Positions 54,938 through 64,000 of a stretch of 64,000 bases of DNA are shown piece after piece. The stretch covers positions 186,001 through 250,000 of the forward strand of contig CAIYWC010000037.1 in NCBI GenBank assembly GCA_903929795.1, given 5' to 3'. The first letter of the stretch is position 1; each line of letters starts with the position of its first letter. Under the pieces are notes generated by a model that was given only the letters and a program-made list of their open reading frames with translations, searched no databases and was not told the DNA's origin. Source of the DNA: an uncultured Myxococcales bacterium (lineage in GTDB: Bacteria; Myxococcota_A; UBA9042). The position numbers were made by a program, and so were the translations under genes.

Positions 54938-56329
54938 ATGTCCTCGTACACGTCGCAACTGCGCGAACCGCTGGTGACCGGCAATCCGGCGCTGGCGCAG
55001 ATCACCGAAGACATCGTCGGTCCGCTGGAGCGGCCGCCGACCAAGCTGTGGCTGGCGGGCTTTGGCCTGGCCGCAGCGGTGCTGGGCATGTGGCTCGTGG
55101 CGGTCAGCTACGAAATCTACAACGGCATTGGCACGTGGGGCCTGAACAAGACGATCGGCTGGGGCTTTGACATCACCAACTTCGTGTTCTGGGTCGGTAT
55201 CGGTCACGCGGGCACGCTGATCTCGGCGATTTTGTTCCTCTTTCGCCAAAAGTGGCGCACGTCGATCAACCGCTCCGCCGAGGCCATGACGCTGTTTGCC
55301 GTCATCTGCGCCGCGACCTTTCCGCTGATTCACATGGGCCGCCCGTGGTTCGGCGCGGTGTGGTTTGTGCCGTATCCCAACCTGCGCGGCCCGCTGTGGG
55401 TGAACTTCCGCTCGCCGCTGCTGTGGGATATGTTCGCGATTTCAACGTATTTCACGATCTCCGCGGTCTTCTGGTTCATCGGCCTGGTGCCCGACCTCGC
55501 GACCGTGCGCGACCGCGCTACCACGCGCATCCGCAAGACCATCTACGGCGCGCTCTCGTTTGGCTGGAATGGCTCCAACAAGAACTGGAGCAACTACGAG
55601 ACCGCGTACATGCTCCTCGCCGGCCTCTCGGCGCCGCTGGTGCTGTCGGTGCACACGATCGTGTCGATGGACTTCGCCACCTCGGTCATCCCCGGCTGGC
55701 ACACCACGATCTTTCCGCCCTACTTCGTCGCCGGCGCCATCTTCTCCGGCTTCGCGATGGTGCTCACGCTGCTCGTCATTGCCCGCAAGGTCATGAAATT
55801 GGAGCACATGATCACGATCCATCACCTGGAGAACATGTGCAAGGTCATCGTCGCCACGGGCATGATGGTCGGCTTGGCGTACTCCACGGAATTCCTCATT
55901 GGCTGGTACTCCGGCAGCAACTACGAGGGCTACACGTTCTTCAGCAACCGCGCGACCGGGCCGATGGCGTGGTCGTACTGGATCATGGTGAGCTGCAACG
56001 TGATCTCGCCGCAGGTGTTCTGGTTCAAGAAGATGCGCACCACGCCGTGGATCATCTTCGTCATGTCGATCGTCGTGAACATCGGCATGTGGTTCGAGCG
56101 CTTTGTCATCATCGTGACGTCGCTGCACCGCGATTACCTGCCGTCTTCGTGGGCGATGTACTCGCCGACCTGGGTCGAGTACACGACTTTTATCGGCTCG
56201 TTTGGCCTGTTCTTCGTGGCGTTCCTGCTGTTTGTCCGCGTCGCGCCCGTCGTGGCGATCGGCGAGGTGAAGGCTGTCGCGCGCTGGGCCCAAAAAGAGG
56301 CGCTGCACGGTTCCGCTCACGGCCACTAA
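54938..56329 (+). CDS. actC: Alternative complex III subunit C, NrfD-like quinol-binding membrane protein
   Basis: 463 residues, ATG three bases after the actB stop. About ten transmembrane helices are visible ([64 protein letters not shown]; and others). [19 protein letters not shown] and [18 protein letters not shown] are conserved parts of ActC/PsrC-NrfD proteins and lie near the quinol-binding site. It sits in the inner membrane and, with ActF, provides the quinol oxidation site; proton movement by this subunit has been proposed for the family. The C-terminus is short and His-rich (HGSAHGH). Translation is probably coupled with actB. Confidence 0.95.
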   Translation: MSSYTSQLREPLVTGNPALAQITEDIVGPLERPPTKLWLAGFGLAAAVLGMWLVAVSYEIYNGIGTWGLNKTIGWGFDITNFVFWVGIGHAGTLISAILFLFRQKWRTSINRSAEAMTLFAVICAATFPLIHMGRPWFGAVWFVPYPNLRGPLWVNFRSPLLWDMFAISTYFTISAVFWFIGLVPDLATVRDRATTRIRKTIYGALSFGWNGSNKNWSNYETAYMLLAGLSAPLVLSVHTIVSMDFATSVIPGWHTTIFPPYFVAGAIFSGFAMVLTLLVIARKVMKLEHMITIHHLENMCKVIVATGMMVGLAYSTEFLIGWYSGSNYEGYTFFSNRATGPMAWSYWIMVSCNVISPQVFWFKKMRTTPWIIFVMSIVVNIGMWFERFVIIVTSLHRDYLPSSWAMYSPTWVEYTTFIGSFGLFFVAFLLFVRVAPVVAIGEVKAVARWAQKEALHGSAHGH

Positions 56330-56369
56330 TGGCCCCATTGCCGATTTTTTCACTGGAGAGAAGGCTGCC

Positions 56370-56930
56370 ATGCACGCCCAACCCAAACAACCGAGTACGT
56401 TCCTGGTCGGCATCTTCACAGAAGAAGACCAGATCATGGCCGTCACCCAAGCCGCGACCGCCGCTGGCTTGCCCGTGCACGACACTTACACGCCGTATGC
56501 CGTCCATGGCCTGGATCGCGCGCAGAAGCTGCCGCGCTCCAAGGTCACGTTCGTGGCGTTCTTTGGCGGCATGTGCGGTTTTCTGACCGCAGGCCTCTTG
56601 CAGAGCTACACGCAGGGCATCACGACGCCGTTCCTGTCCGGCTGGCCGCTGAACATCGGCGGCAAGCCGTACCTGCCCTGGACCGCGTTTGTGCCTGTGT
56701 TCTTCGAGCTGACAGTGCTTTTTGCCGGCTTGTCGACCGCGGTCGGCATGTTCGCGATCAACGGGCTGTTTCCGGGCAAAAAGGCCAAGCTGTTGATCGA
56801 CGGTGTGACCAACGACCGGTTCGCGATCGCCATCGACCCCACCGGCAAGAATTACGACGAGGCCCAGGTGCGCGCGCTGTTTGCCGCACATGAAGCTGCC
56901 GAGGTTGCTTTCATCGGAGAGAGCGCATGA
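56370..56930 (+). CDS. actD: Alternative complex III subunit D (DUF3341)
   Basis: 186 residues, ATG at 56370 after GGAGAGAAGG. The protein matches the DUF3341 subunit: an N-terminal soluble alpha/beta region (TFLVGIFTEEDQIMAVTQAATAAGLPVHDTYTPYAVHGLD), two transmembrane helices (VTFVAFFGGMCGFLTAGLLQ, and VPVFFELTVLFAGLSTAVGMF) and a C-terminal segment with NDRFAIAIDP. In alternative complex III it is a membrane subunit without cofactors, thought to help assembly or stability. The stop overlaps the actE start in ATGA (56927-56930), indicating coupled translation. Confidence 0.94.
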   Translation: MHAQPKQPSTFLVGIFTEEDQIMAVTQAATAAGLPVHDTYTPYAVHGLDRAQKLPRSKVTFVAFFGGMCGFLTAGLLQSYTQGITTPFLSGWPLNIGGKPYLPWTAFVPVFFELTVLFAGLSTAVGMFAINGLFPGKKAKLLIDGVTNDRFAIAIDPTGKNYDEAQVRALFAAHEAAEVAFIGESA

Positions 56931-57526
56931 ACACCGCGTTCGCACAACACATTCGGCTGACCGCGCTCGCGCTCGCCGTGCTCACCGCCAGCATGCTGAC
57001 CGGCTGCCGCGTGGAGCGGGAGCCGAACTACGAGTGGCTGCCCTGGCTGAACTACATGTTCTTCAGCTCCGCCGCGGAGACCAACACCGCCAACACGGTG
57101 TTCAAGAACAAGATGACCAACCAGGTCCCGCCCGCTGGCACGATTCCGCGCGGCTTTGCGCCGCTGCACTTCACCGCTGACGACGCCGGTCGCAAGCTCG
57201 CGGGCGAGCAGCTGGTCAATCCGGAAAAGCCGACGGCGGAGACGTTGGCGCGCGGCAAGGTCGTGTTCACCACATTTTGCACCCCGTGCCACGGCACGCT
57301 GGGCGCAGGCGACGGACCGGTCTCCAAGCGCGGCATGCCGGGCTTTCCGATCGGTGCGGCGGACAATAACGCGGCCAAGTGGCCCGACGGCTACCTGTTC
57401 CACATCGTCAGCTACGGCCGCGGCGTGATGCCGTCGTACGCCAGCCAGATCAAGCAGGAAGACCGCTGGAAGGCGATCTTGTACCTGCGCACGCTGCAAC
57501 AGTCCGCCAAGCCGGCCACGCCGTAA
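56927..57526 (+). CDS. actE: Alternative complex III subunit E, monohaem cytochrome c lipoprotein
   Basis: 199 residues; ATG overlaps the actD stop by four bases. Lipoprotein signal ends LTGC (Cys27). The body contains one haem motif, CTPCH at residue 118 (in TTFCTPCHGTLGAGDGPVSKRG), and a probable axial Met in GVMPSYASQIK near the end, as in class I cytochromes c. In alternative complex III ActE is the monohaem cytochrome on the periplasmic face, likely to connect the complex with the electron acceptor. The spacing to actF is 42 bases. Confidence 0.94.
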   Translation: MNTAFAQHIRLTALALAVLTASMLTGCRVEREPNYEWLPWLNYMFFSSAAETNTANTVFKNKMTNQVPPAGTIPRGFAPLHFTADDAGRKLAGEQLVNPEKPTAETLARGKVVFTTFCTPCHGTLGAGDGPVSKRGMPGFPIGAADNNAAKWPDGYLFHIVSYGRGVMPSYASQIKQEDRWKAILYLRTLQQSAKPATP

Positions 57527-57568
57527 TCGCACGGGTTTTGCCCGATTGCGACCTTGAAGAGGTATCTC

Positions 57569-58804
57569 GTGAGCGCACACACTGAACATGCTGAAGACGT
57601 GCTCCAGCCGACCACGTTCACCACGCCGGGCAACCTCCGCGCGCTGGCGCTGGGTCTGCTTGTCGTCGGCGGCGCGCTGTTCGCGTATGGCCTGTCCAGC
57701 GAAGCTTGGCGCGCATGGTCCGCTGGGCTGGTCGCGGCCTACTTCTTCCTGTCGATCGCGCTCGGCGCCTCGGTCGTCGTCGCGATCATGCACGTGACCA
57801 AGGCGGGCTGGGGCGTGGTCGTGCGCCGCGTGCCGGAGGCGATCATGGGCTACTTGCCCGTCGCGCTGGTGACGATGCTGGCTGTGTGCGGCCTGGGCAT
57901 GAAATCGCTGTATGAATGGAGTCATCCGGACATCGTGGCCGAGGACCACCTGCTGCAGCACAAGGCGGTGCTGCTCAACCCGACCGGCTTTCTGACCCGG
58001 CTTGTCGTCATCATCGGCGCCTGGTCGCTGCTGACGTTTTTCATCCGCAAGCGCTCGGTGGCGCAGGACACGGACGGCGACGTCAAGCACACGGAGCGCA
58101 ACCTATTGTTTTCCGTGATTTATCTCATCTTCATGGGCCTGACGCTCACGCTGGGTGTGCTGGACTGGCTGATGAGCCTGGAGCCCCACTGGTTCTCGAC
58201 CATGTTCGGCGTCTACCAGTTTGCCGGTGCGCACGCCGCGGGCATGGCGGCCATCGTGCTGGTGACGCTCGCGCTGATGAAGGCCGGGCTGCTGCCGCAC
58301 GTCAACGAGAACCACATCCACGACTTGGGTAAATTCCTGTTTGGTCTCGCGACGTTCTGGGCGTACATCTGGGTTGGTCAGTTCCTGCTGATTTGGTACG
58401 CGAACATTCCGGAAGAGACGGGCTATTACATCATCCGCCAGGACACCGGCTGGCTGTGCCTGTGGGTCACCAACCTGCTGATCAACTGGACGATTCCGTT
58501 CTTTGTCCTGCTGCCGGCGCCGAACAAGCACAACCCCAAAGTGCTGGTGCCCATCGCGATCCTGATGCTCTGCGGCCACTGGCTGGACGTGTACCTGCAG
58601 GTCCTGCCGGCGACGTCGCATTTTGCCGCCGAGATGGGCACGCTGACCAGCGGGCGCGGGCCGTATTTCGGTCCCAGCGAGATTGGCGCGACGGCGGCGG
58701 TGGCCGGTCTGTTTTTGCTGACGCTGACGACGATGCTCGGGCGCGCGCCGCTGCTCCCGGTCAAGGATCCGTACCTCATCGAAAGCCTGCATCACCACCA
58801 GTAG
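57569..58804 (+). CDS. actF: Alternative complex III subunit F, second NrfD-like membrane protein
   Basis: 411 residues from GTG 57569, chosen because GAAGAGGT lies six bases upstream; a TTG at 57554 would add five residues. About ten transmembrane helices are seen (LRALALGLLVVGGALFAYGL; AYFFLSIALGASVVVAIMHV; FSVIYLIFMGLTLTLGVLDWL; FGLATFWAYIWVGQFLLIWYANIPEETGYY and others). It is related to ActC; in the known complex ActF lies beside ActC but lacks its quinol site. The conserved WFSTMFGVYQFAGAHAAG segment fits the ActF family. It is the last gene of the operon: the following gene is unrelated and no cytochrome oxidase gene follows within the window. Confidence 0.94.
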   Translation: MSAHTEHAEDVLQPTTFTTPGNLRALALGLLVVGGALFAYGLSSEAWRAWSAGLVAAYFFLSIALGASVVVAIMHVTKAGWGVVVRRVPEAIMGYLPVALVTMLAVCGLGMKSLYEWSHPDIVAEDHLLQHKAVLLNPTGFLTRLVVIIGAWSLLTFFIRKRSVAQDTDGDVKHTERNLLFSVIYLIFMGLTLTLGVLDWLMSLEPHWFSTMFGVYQFAGAHAAGMAAIVLVTLALMKAGLLPHVNENHIHDLGKFLFGLATFWAYIWVGQFLLIWYANIPEETGYYIIRQDTGWLCLWVTNLLINWTIPFFVLLPAPNKHNPKVLVPIAILMLCGHWLDVYLQVLPATSHFAAEMGTLTSGRGPYFGPSEIGATAAVAGLFLLTLTTMLGRAPLLPVKDPYLIESLHHHQ

Positions 58805-58852
58805 CCGGGCGCGGCTTTGCCAAGCCACCGCGTGCGCGTCATACTGCGGCGC

Positions 58853-60697
58853 ATGAAGTGGCCGCTCGCCAGCCTCGTGCTCCTCAACGCCCTGCTCGCC
58901 GCTCCTTCGCAGGCCAAGCCGCCGACCCCGGTCACTGCCACCCGCCAGGCCGAGGACCTGAATCTCCAGGCCAAGCAGGCGTTTCGCGACGGCCAGTTCG
59001 ATCAAGCGGCCGACCTGTTCATGCAGGTGTACGACCTCGCGCTGACGCCCAACGCGGTGTTCAACGCCGCCCGCGCGCGCGAGCAGGCCAAGAAGCTGCC
59101 GGAAGCGCGCGCGCTGCTGGAGCTGTACCTGAAGATCGAGAAGACGCCGGCGGGGCTGGCGGACGGTCAGGCGCACCTCAAGAGCATTGACGCGGCCATC
59201 GCGGCACAGGCGCAGGCGGACGCGGACGCGCGCGGGAAAGTGGAGGCAGCGGCCAATGACGCCAACCGCCAGGCCACAGCGGCACGCGCCGAGCTGGACC
59301 GGCAAAAAGCTGAAAAGTCTCGCCAGGATGCGGCGGCCGCGCAGCGCAAGACTTCAGACGGGCTGGTCGTGTTGCCGCCGGCGGGAACGACGGACGAGGA
59401 CACGGAAAAAGTCGCGCGTGAGGTTCAGTCGGCGCTGCAGCGCGAGGCGCAGGACGCCGGGCTGGGGATCGTGGTGCCCGTCACGGATTACCTGCGTGCG
59501 GAGCAGAACCGGCCGGTGGTTGGCGTGGCGGCGGCCTGTGATTTTCGCTGTCGGCTGGAAGTGGCGCGCGGCCTGGGCGCCGCGTGGGCCGTGACGACGA
59601 CGCTGCGCCAGGACGGCAAGGACCTGCGCGTGCGGCTCGTGCTGTGGCAAACGGCGGATGCGGCGGAGCTGGCGGCGGTGGAGGCTTCTGGCCTGACGCT
59701 GCCCGGCCTGTCCCTGCGTGGGCAGCGCCTGGCGGGCGAGCTGTTGAACGGCGTGCGGCGGTTTGCGCTGGTGCCAGTGCCGCCGCCGGCAGGCGCGACA
59801 GGGTCCGAAACCACGACGGTGGCGCTGAGCAGCGACCCACCGGGCGCGCTGGCTTCCCTGGACGACCTGGACATTGGCCCGACCCCGCTGACGCTGCGCC
59901 CGACCGCGGGATTGCACCGGCTGCGGCTCTCCCTGCCCGGTTTTCACCCGCGCGCCGGCAGTTTCATGGCATTAAACCGGCCGCACAAGCTGGCCGTTTC
60001 CTTGCCGCCGCAGCTACCGCCGGAAGCGCCTCCCGCGATTGCAGCGCTGCCGGTGCCTGTCGCTGCCGCGCCCGCGGTTGCTCCGCCGGTTTCCGCGGTG
60101 GCCTCGCCTCCCGCGACGGAGGTGAAAAAATCCGCCGAGACCGAGCCGCCCACCGCCAAGCCGGCCGAAGCCAAGAGCGCCAAGGGCTTTGTCTGGGGCA
60201 TCGTGCCGCACCTGGAAGGCGGCCTGGCGATGCTGACGGACGCGCAGCAGCAGACCACGGCCGACCTGAACTGGGGCGCCGGCGCGTTTGTCCACATGAG
60301 CCGCGCCGTGGATGGCGAAGTACCGCTTGTCTCCTGGGTCGGCGGAGCGCGCTATCAGAGCTACGCAGGGATGCTGACGTCCGGGCCCGATCCGGCCGCC
60401 AAGCCAAGCGGCGTCGCGGTCTGGACCGGCGTGCTCTTCCCACGCTTTGGCGGCCTGTGCGCGTCGGTGAACTACAACCACGTCACGGTCCACAGTGGCC
60501 AGCCCGGCTTTGACTATTTCACCGGCCAGCTGCGCATCCTGCACGGCCACGACCTGTTCTACTCCAGCATCGGCGCGGATTTCATGCTGAAATCGCTGCG
60601 GCCGGCGTCGCAATACGACGACGTGCAGTCCGGGCCGCTGCTGCGCCTGACGCTGGAAATTGGCCTGAACATCGGCGACACGCCGCTGTCCAAATGA
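58853..60697 (+). CDS. Secreted TPR/PEGA-domain protein
   Basis: The ATG at 58853 gives the signal peptide MKWPLASLVLLNALLAAPSQA; total 614 residues. Residues ~27-110 are TPR-like (DLNLQAKQAFRDGQFDQAADLFMQVYD, FNAARAREQAKKLPEARALLELYL). An Ala/Gln/Arg coiled coil follows (120-180), then an alpha/beta domain (DGLVVLPPAGTTDEDTEKVAREVQSALQ to LLNGVRRFALVP) like the TolB-N or curli-type fold used for protein binding. A PEGA domain comes next (VALSSDPPGALASLDDLDIGPTPLTLRPTAG, near 325), then a Pro/Ala linker and a C-terminal beta-rich region ending LTLEIGLNIGDTPLSK, possibly a small barrel. Domains resemble those of the 40374 gene product. It is 48 bases after actF and may be cotranscribed, but nothing links it to respiration. 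Function unknown. Confidence 0.75.
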   Translation: MKWPLASLVLLNALLAAPSQAKPPTPVTATRQAEDLNLQAKQAFRDGQFDQAADLFMQVYDLALTPNAVFNAARAREQAKKLPEARALLELYLKIEKTPAGLADGQAHLKSIDAAIAAQAQADADARGKVEAAANDANRQATAARAELDRQKAEKSRQDAAAAQRKTSDGLVVLPPAGTTDEDTEKVAREVQSALQREAQDAGLGIVVPVTDYLRAEQNRPVVGVAAACDFRCRLEVARGLGAAWAVTTTLRQDGKDLRVRLVLWQTADAAELAAVEASGLTLPGLSLRGQRLAGELLNGVRRFALVPVPPPAGATGSETTTVALSSDPPGALASLDDLDIGPTPLTLRPTAGLHRLRLSLPGFHPRAGSFMALNRPHKLAVSLPPQLPPEAPPAIAALPVPVAAAPAVAPPVSAVASPPATEVKKSAETEPPTAKPAEAKSAKGFVWGIVPHLEGGLAMLTDAQQQTTADLNWGAGAFVHMSRAVDGEVPLVSWVGGARYQSYAGMLTSGPDPAAKPSGVAVWTGVLFPRFGGLCASVNYNHVTVHSGQPGFDYFTGQLRILHGHDLFYSSIGADFMLKSLRPASQYDDVQSGPLLRLTLEIGLNIGDTPLSK

Positions 60698-60712
60698 GCT
60701 TGGGGAGCCGTC

Positions 60713-61033
60713 ATGCCTGGACAAGGACGCTTGGGCGATAAATCCTCCGTTCCCGCCGACGCGCATGGCTGCCCGGCGTGCCCGCATTCGGCGATCGGTC
60801 CGGCAATCGGCGGTTCGGGGGACGTGCTGGTCAACGGCCGCCCGGCGCTGCGGATGGGCGATCACGGCGTGCACGCGGCGTGCTGCGGGCCGAACACGTG
60901 GACCGCGCAGGGCGGCTCCGGCACCGTCAAGATCAACGGCCAGGGCGCGCACCGCCTGGGCGACGCGGACCAGCACTGCGGCGGCATGGGCAAGCTGATC
61001 GAAGGCTCCGCCGACGTGATTGTTGGCGGTTGA
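60713..61033 (+). CDS. PAAR-domain protein
   Basis: 106 residues, ATG at 60713 after GGGGAG. Nearly the whole protein is one PAAR repeat unit: GRLGDKSSVPADAHGCPACPH, GSGDVLVNGRPALRMGDHGVHAACCGPNTW, GSGTVKINGQGAHRLGDADQHCGGMG, GSADVIVGG. PAAR proteins form a pointed cone, usually holding zinc by His/Cys, and cap the VgrG spike of type VI secretion or similar contractile systems. No VgrG, Hcp or effector lies beside it. The His/Cys residues (DAHGCPACPH, CC, HCGG) are candidates for the metal site. It lies 15 bases downstream of the TPR/PEGA gene and before the transglutaminase-like gene. Confidence 0.9.
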   Translation: MPGQGRLGDKSSVPADAHGCPACPHSAIGPAIGGSGDVLVNGRPALRMGDHGVHAACCGPNTWTAQGGSGTVKINGQGAHRLGDADQHCGGMGKLIEGSADVIVGG

Positions 61034-61092
61034 TGCCGCACCTGAAACCGAACCCGTTGACGATGCGTCCGACCGTGTGGAGGCTGTTTGCC

Positions 61093-64000
61093 ATGCGCCG
61101 CGTGCTCGCGTTTTTGCTGTTGCTCGTGGCGCTGCCCGCGGTGGCGGATGAGCGCGACGCGCTGCAGCGGGCTGCGAACCGGCTGCGGCGGCCGGCGGGT
61201 GCGACGGCGCTGGCGGACGTTCTGGCGGCGGCGCGGACGCTCGGGGCGGTGCCGCCGGCGGAACTGGTCAAGGCGCTGACGCCGGCGGCGCAGAAGTGGC
61301 TGGCCTCGCCGCAGACGCGTCACTCGGTTGTCGCTGATTTTCTGACGGATTTGCTGGCAGAAGCGGCGCGCCGGGCCGGCGATACTCAGGCGCTGGCGCG
61401 CTGGCGCGTGGCCCAAGGCGTCGTGACGCACTGGAGCTGGCTGGGACCGTTTGGCGCGGAACACGGCTCGGCGTTTCCGCGCCAGTCGCCGGTGGAGCGT
61501 GAGGCGCAGCGCGTCGGTGCGGGCGCCACGCCGCCGCAGCCGGCCTGGCCCGGTCGGTCGGGTCAGGTGGCGTGGCAGCCGGTGCCGGCCGGGCTGTTGG
61601 GCGGGACGAACCGGCTGGCCGTGGACGAGTGGGTCGAACAGCCCGACGACGCCATCGTCTTCTTGCAGGCCTGGGTGCGGCCGCACACGCCCGGGCCAGC
61701 GCAGCTGCGCGTGGGTGTCGTGGGCGCGGTGCGCGTGTACCTGGACGGCGTGCCGGTTGTCCAGTTACCTGAACATGCTGAATTATTTGGTATTTCGCAC
61801 GCCGCGCCGCTGCTGCCGGATGTGCCGCTCGCGACCGTGCAGCTGTCCGCGGGCTGGCACCGGCTGCTGCTGAAAATGGCGCCGGCCGTCGGCAACTTGC
61901 CGGTGCGCGTGAGCCTGCGCGACGCCGCCGGGGCGCCGCTGCCGCTGGATGTGCGCGCGGACCTGCCGCCGCAGTCGGAGGTTTTGGCCGTGGCCCCGAC
62001 GCCGACCGACGCGGAAGCGCCCGAGCCCACCTGGCAGCCCGACGGCGCGCTGGGCCTGCGCTGGCCGCTCGACGGGCCGCCGCCCAAGGCCTCGCCGTTG
62101 CCCGCGCTGGTGGCGCTGGGCTGGCACAGCTGGCCGATGCACGCGGACCTGACCGAGCGGCTGCTGACCCTGGATCCCGCGGACCTGCCGGCGGACGGCG
62201 ATGTGGCCGTGGGGCACGCGTTGCTGGCGGGCGAGCTGGGCGACCGCATCGACCGGCTGCGGCTGTGGGCGGACGTGCTGCCGGACAACGCGCAGCTGCT
62301 GCTGGCCCAGGTCAGCGCGTTGGACGCGATGGGCAAGACGCCGCAGGCGCACCGGCTGTGGCAGGACTGGGTGGCGCGGACCGGGCGGCGGCCGGAGGAC
62401 GAGCTGGTGCGCGGTTGCATCCTGCGCGCGGCGCTCTGGACGCGGCTGGGCGCCGACACCGTGGCGAGCGAGCTGCTGACGCGGTGCACCAAGCGCTGGC
62501 CCGACGCACCGGAGCTGCTGGAGGCGCGGATTCGCGACGCGGTGGCGCGCGATGACCTGGCCGGCGCTGTGACGCTGCACGCGCAATGGGTGGCGCTGGA
62601 GCCGGGCCGGCTGGACGTGCAAACGGGGCTGCTGACCGCGCTGGTGGATGCCGATCGCCAGGCGGATGCCCAGGCGCTTGCCGCGCGGTTGGCGACGCAG
62701 TTTGCCGACCGCACGCGCGGGTGGGAGATCCTGGCGCGCTATGAGCTGGCGCGCAACCAGCCGGCGCTGGCGCTGGCGGAGTTGGCAAAGCTGCCGCCGC
62801 ACCTGGTGTTGGCCAGCACCCTGGAGCTGCGCGCGCGCGCCCTGGCGCTCCTGCAGGACAAGCCCGCGGACGCGATCGCGGCCCTGCGCGCGGCGGTGGA
62901 GCGTGCGCCAGCGCGTGCGGATCTGCGCTGGCGGCTGGCGCAACTTCAGCCAGAAGGCGAGTTTTTCACGCCGTACCGCCGCGACCTCGTTGCGCTGGTC
63001 CGCAGCGAGCTGGCCGACACGCGCGCGCACCCGGCGGAGGACCGGCTCCAGCAAAACGTCATCCAGGGCGTCGGCAACGGCCAGCAGGCGCAGTACGAGG
63101 CGCTGGTGCGCTATTTGGGCCCGGGCTGCGAGGCCAACCAGACGGTCGACATCGATTATGCGCCCACGCTCAGCCGCGCCGACGTGCTGGAGGCCGTCAT
63201 CGTCCGCCAGGACGGCCGCGTGGAGCCCTGCACAAGCCAGAATGTCGACCAGTTTGGCGAGGACGACTCCGGCATGTACTTTGACCTGGAGCGAATCACG
63301 CTGCATTTCAATAACCTGCGGCCGGGCGACGCGATCGTCGTCGAGCACGTGGAGCGCGACCTGGCGCCGACGCCGTTTGGCCTGGTTTTTGGCGAACTGC
63401 TGACGCTGGGCGACACGCGGCCGGTGCGCGAGACCGACGTGGTCGTGCTGCTGCCCGCCGGCACGCAGGCGCGCGCGCAAGTGGTGGATCCGCGGCCGAA
63501 CCAGCCGCCGATGCCGCAACTGGTGCAGCGGCGGGTGCAGCTGGCAGCAGGGCATGACGCGGGCGCGTGGGACGAATGGCGGCTGCAGCTGGGGCCGCAA
63601 GCAGCGATTCCCAGCGAGGAAAACATGCCGGGGACGACCGATGTGATGCCGTACCTGCACCTCTCGACGTTTGCCAGTTGGACGGCGCTGACCCAGTGGT
63701 GGAGCCAGTTGGCGGCGGAGGCGATCCCGGCGCGCGGCGCGGATCCGGTCGTGCACGCGGAAGCCGTGCGGCTGACCCAAGGCCTGACGACGGACGAGGA
63801 GAAAGTGCGGGCGCTGTATGCGTTTGCCACGACGCAGGTGCGCTACGTCGGGCTGGAATTTGGCATCCACAGCTTGAAGCCGCACGCGGTGCGCGAGGTG
63901 CTGCAGCGGGCGTTTGGCGACTGCAAGGACAAGGCGACGTTGCTCGTGGCGCTGCTGGCGGAGGTCGGGATCGAGGCGCAGGTCGTGCTGGTGCGGACCG
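61093..64000 (+). CDS. DUF3857/transglutaminase-like secreted protein (3' end beyond right edge)
   Basis: The frame is open from the PAAR stop to the right edge. Three in-frame ATGs exist (61033 in a TGATG overlap, 61063, 61093). The third has GGAGG nine bases upstream and starts a compact signal peptide (MRRVLAFLLLLVALPAVADE), so it is chosen; 969 residues are visible. Residues up to about 600 are helical and TPR-like (ALDAMGKTPQAHRLWQDWVART, LARYELARNQPALALAELAKLP). A DUF3857 beta domain follows (ALVRYLGPGCEANQTVDIDYAP to HFNNLRPGDAIVVEHVERD). Next is a transglutaminase core: VRALYAFATTQVRYVGLEFGIHSLKP and FGDCKDKATLLVALL, with the presumed nucleophile Cys944. The His and Asp of the triad would lie beyond the edge. 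Periplasmic peptidase or cross-linking roles are possible. Confidence 0.85.
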   Translation, partial: MRRVLAFLLLLVALPAVADERDALQRAANRLRRPAGATALADVLAAARTLGAVPPAELVKALTPAAQKWLASPQTRHSVVADFLTDLLAEAARRAGDTQALARWRVAQGVVTHWSWLGPFGAEHGSAFPRQSPVEREAQRVGAGATPPQPAWPGRSGQVAWQPVPAGLLGGTNRLAVDEWVEQPDDAIVFLQAWVRPHTPGPAQLRVGVVGAVRVYLDGVPVVQLPEHAELFGISHAAPLLPDVPLATVQLSAGWHRLLLKMAPAVGNLPVRVSLRDAAGAPLPLDVRADLPPQSEVLAVAPTPTDAEAPEPTWQPDGALGLRWPLDGPPPKASPLPALVALGWHSWPMHADLTERLLTLDPADLPADGDVAVGHALLAGELGDRIDRLRLWADVLPDNAQLLLAQVSALDAMGKTPQAHRLWQDWVARTGRRPEDELVRGCILRAALWTRLGADTVASELLTRCTKRWPDAPELLEARIRDAVARDDLAGAVTLHAQWVALEPGRLDVQTGLLTALVDADRQADAQALAARLATQFADRTRGWEILARYELARNQPALALAELAKLPPHLVLASTLELRARALALLQDKPADAIAALRAAVERAPARADLRWRLAQLQPEGEFFTPYRRDLVALVRSELADTRAHPAEDRLQQNVIQGVGNGQQAQYEALVRYLGPGCEANQTVDIDYAPTLSRADVLEAVIVRQDGRVEPCTSQNVDQFGEDDSGMYFDLERITLHFNNLRPGDAIVVEHVERDLAPTPFGLVFGELLTLGDTRPVRETDVVVLLPAGTQARAQVVDPRPNQPPMPQLVQRRVQLAAGHDAGAWDEWRLQLGPQAAIPSEENMPGTTDVMPYLHLSTFASWTALTQWWSQLAAEAIPARGADPVVHAEAVRLTQGLTTDEEKVRALYAFATTQVRYVGLEFGIHSLKPHAVREVLQRAFGDCKDKATLLVALLAEVGIEAQVVLVRT

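Noticed and set aside
1..64000. tRNA, rRNA, insertion sequences, phage genes or an integrated element
   Set aside because: No cloverleaf-like sequence, rRNA segment, transposase or integrase motif was found, and composition is even across the window.

Overview
The window is GC-rich (roughly two thirds G+C), densely coded DNA from a Gram-negative bacterium, most likely a member of the Myxococcota or a related former deltaproteobacterial lineage. The reasons are an AgmX/GltJ-type zinc-ribbon/GYF/TonB-C protein, a six-gene alternative complex III cluster, MopE-type and Dictyostelium-type (CTDC) cysteine repeats, myxobacterial DUF4215 cysteine repeats, lamin-tail domains, and many lipoproteins with long Asp-rich linkers. 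No rRNA, tRNA, CRISPR array, insertion sequence or phage gene was seen. Family names come from reading motifs by eye; no database search was run.

Layout. 1-10690 is mostly minus strand: a secreted protein cut by the left edge, a zinc-ribbon membrane protein, a formimidoylglutamase-like ureohydrolase, a TPR lipoprotein, a glutathione S-transferase, histidyl-tRNA synthetase, an MsbA-type ABC exporter, a small secreted protein and the AgmX-like protein. 11109-22218 (plus) is a tight three-gene unit: a predicted outer-membrane barrel and two very large paralogous metzincin lipoproteins. 22221-30391 (minus) encodes an enlarged TamA and a TamB in the order tamB-tamA. 30736-40220 (plus) holds a 604-residue and a 2469-residue cysteine-repeat lipoprotein, closed by a strong hairpin terminator.

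40374-50571 carries a PEGA/TPR protein, a convergent lipoprotein, a YbjN-like/PspA/YkgJ-like run in which the last two genes are separated only by one in-frame stop codon, a 1410-residue lamin-tail/thrombospondin-3 lipoprotein, and a GGDEF protein with a degenerate signature. 50940-58804 is the actABCDEF operon for alternative complex III, which oxidises menaquinol and reduces a periplasmic electron carrier; it is preceded by a 368-base structured leader. 58853-64000 holds a TPR/PEGA protein, a lone PAAR protein and a DUF3857/transglutaminase protein cut by the right edge.

Much of the window therefore concerns the cell envelope: outer-membrane insertion and transport (TamA/TamB, barrel protein), surface or periplasmic lipoproteins with adhesive repeats, and two lipoprotein proteases, next to a quinol-oxidising respiratory complex. 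That TamA/TamB serves the neighbouring giant lipoproteins is inference from gene order only.
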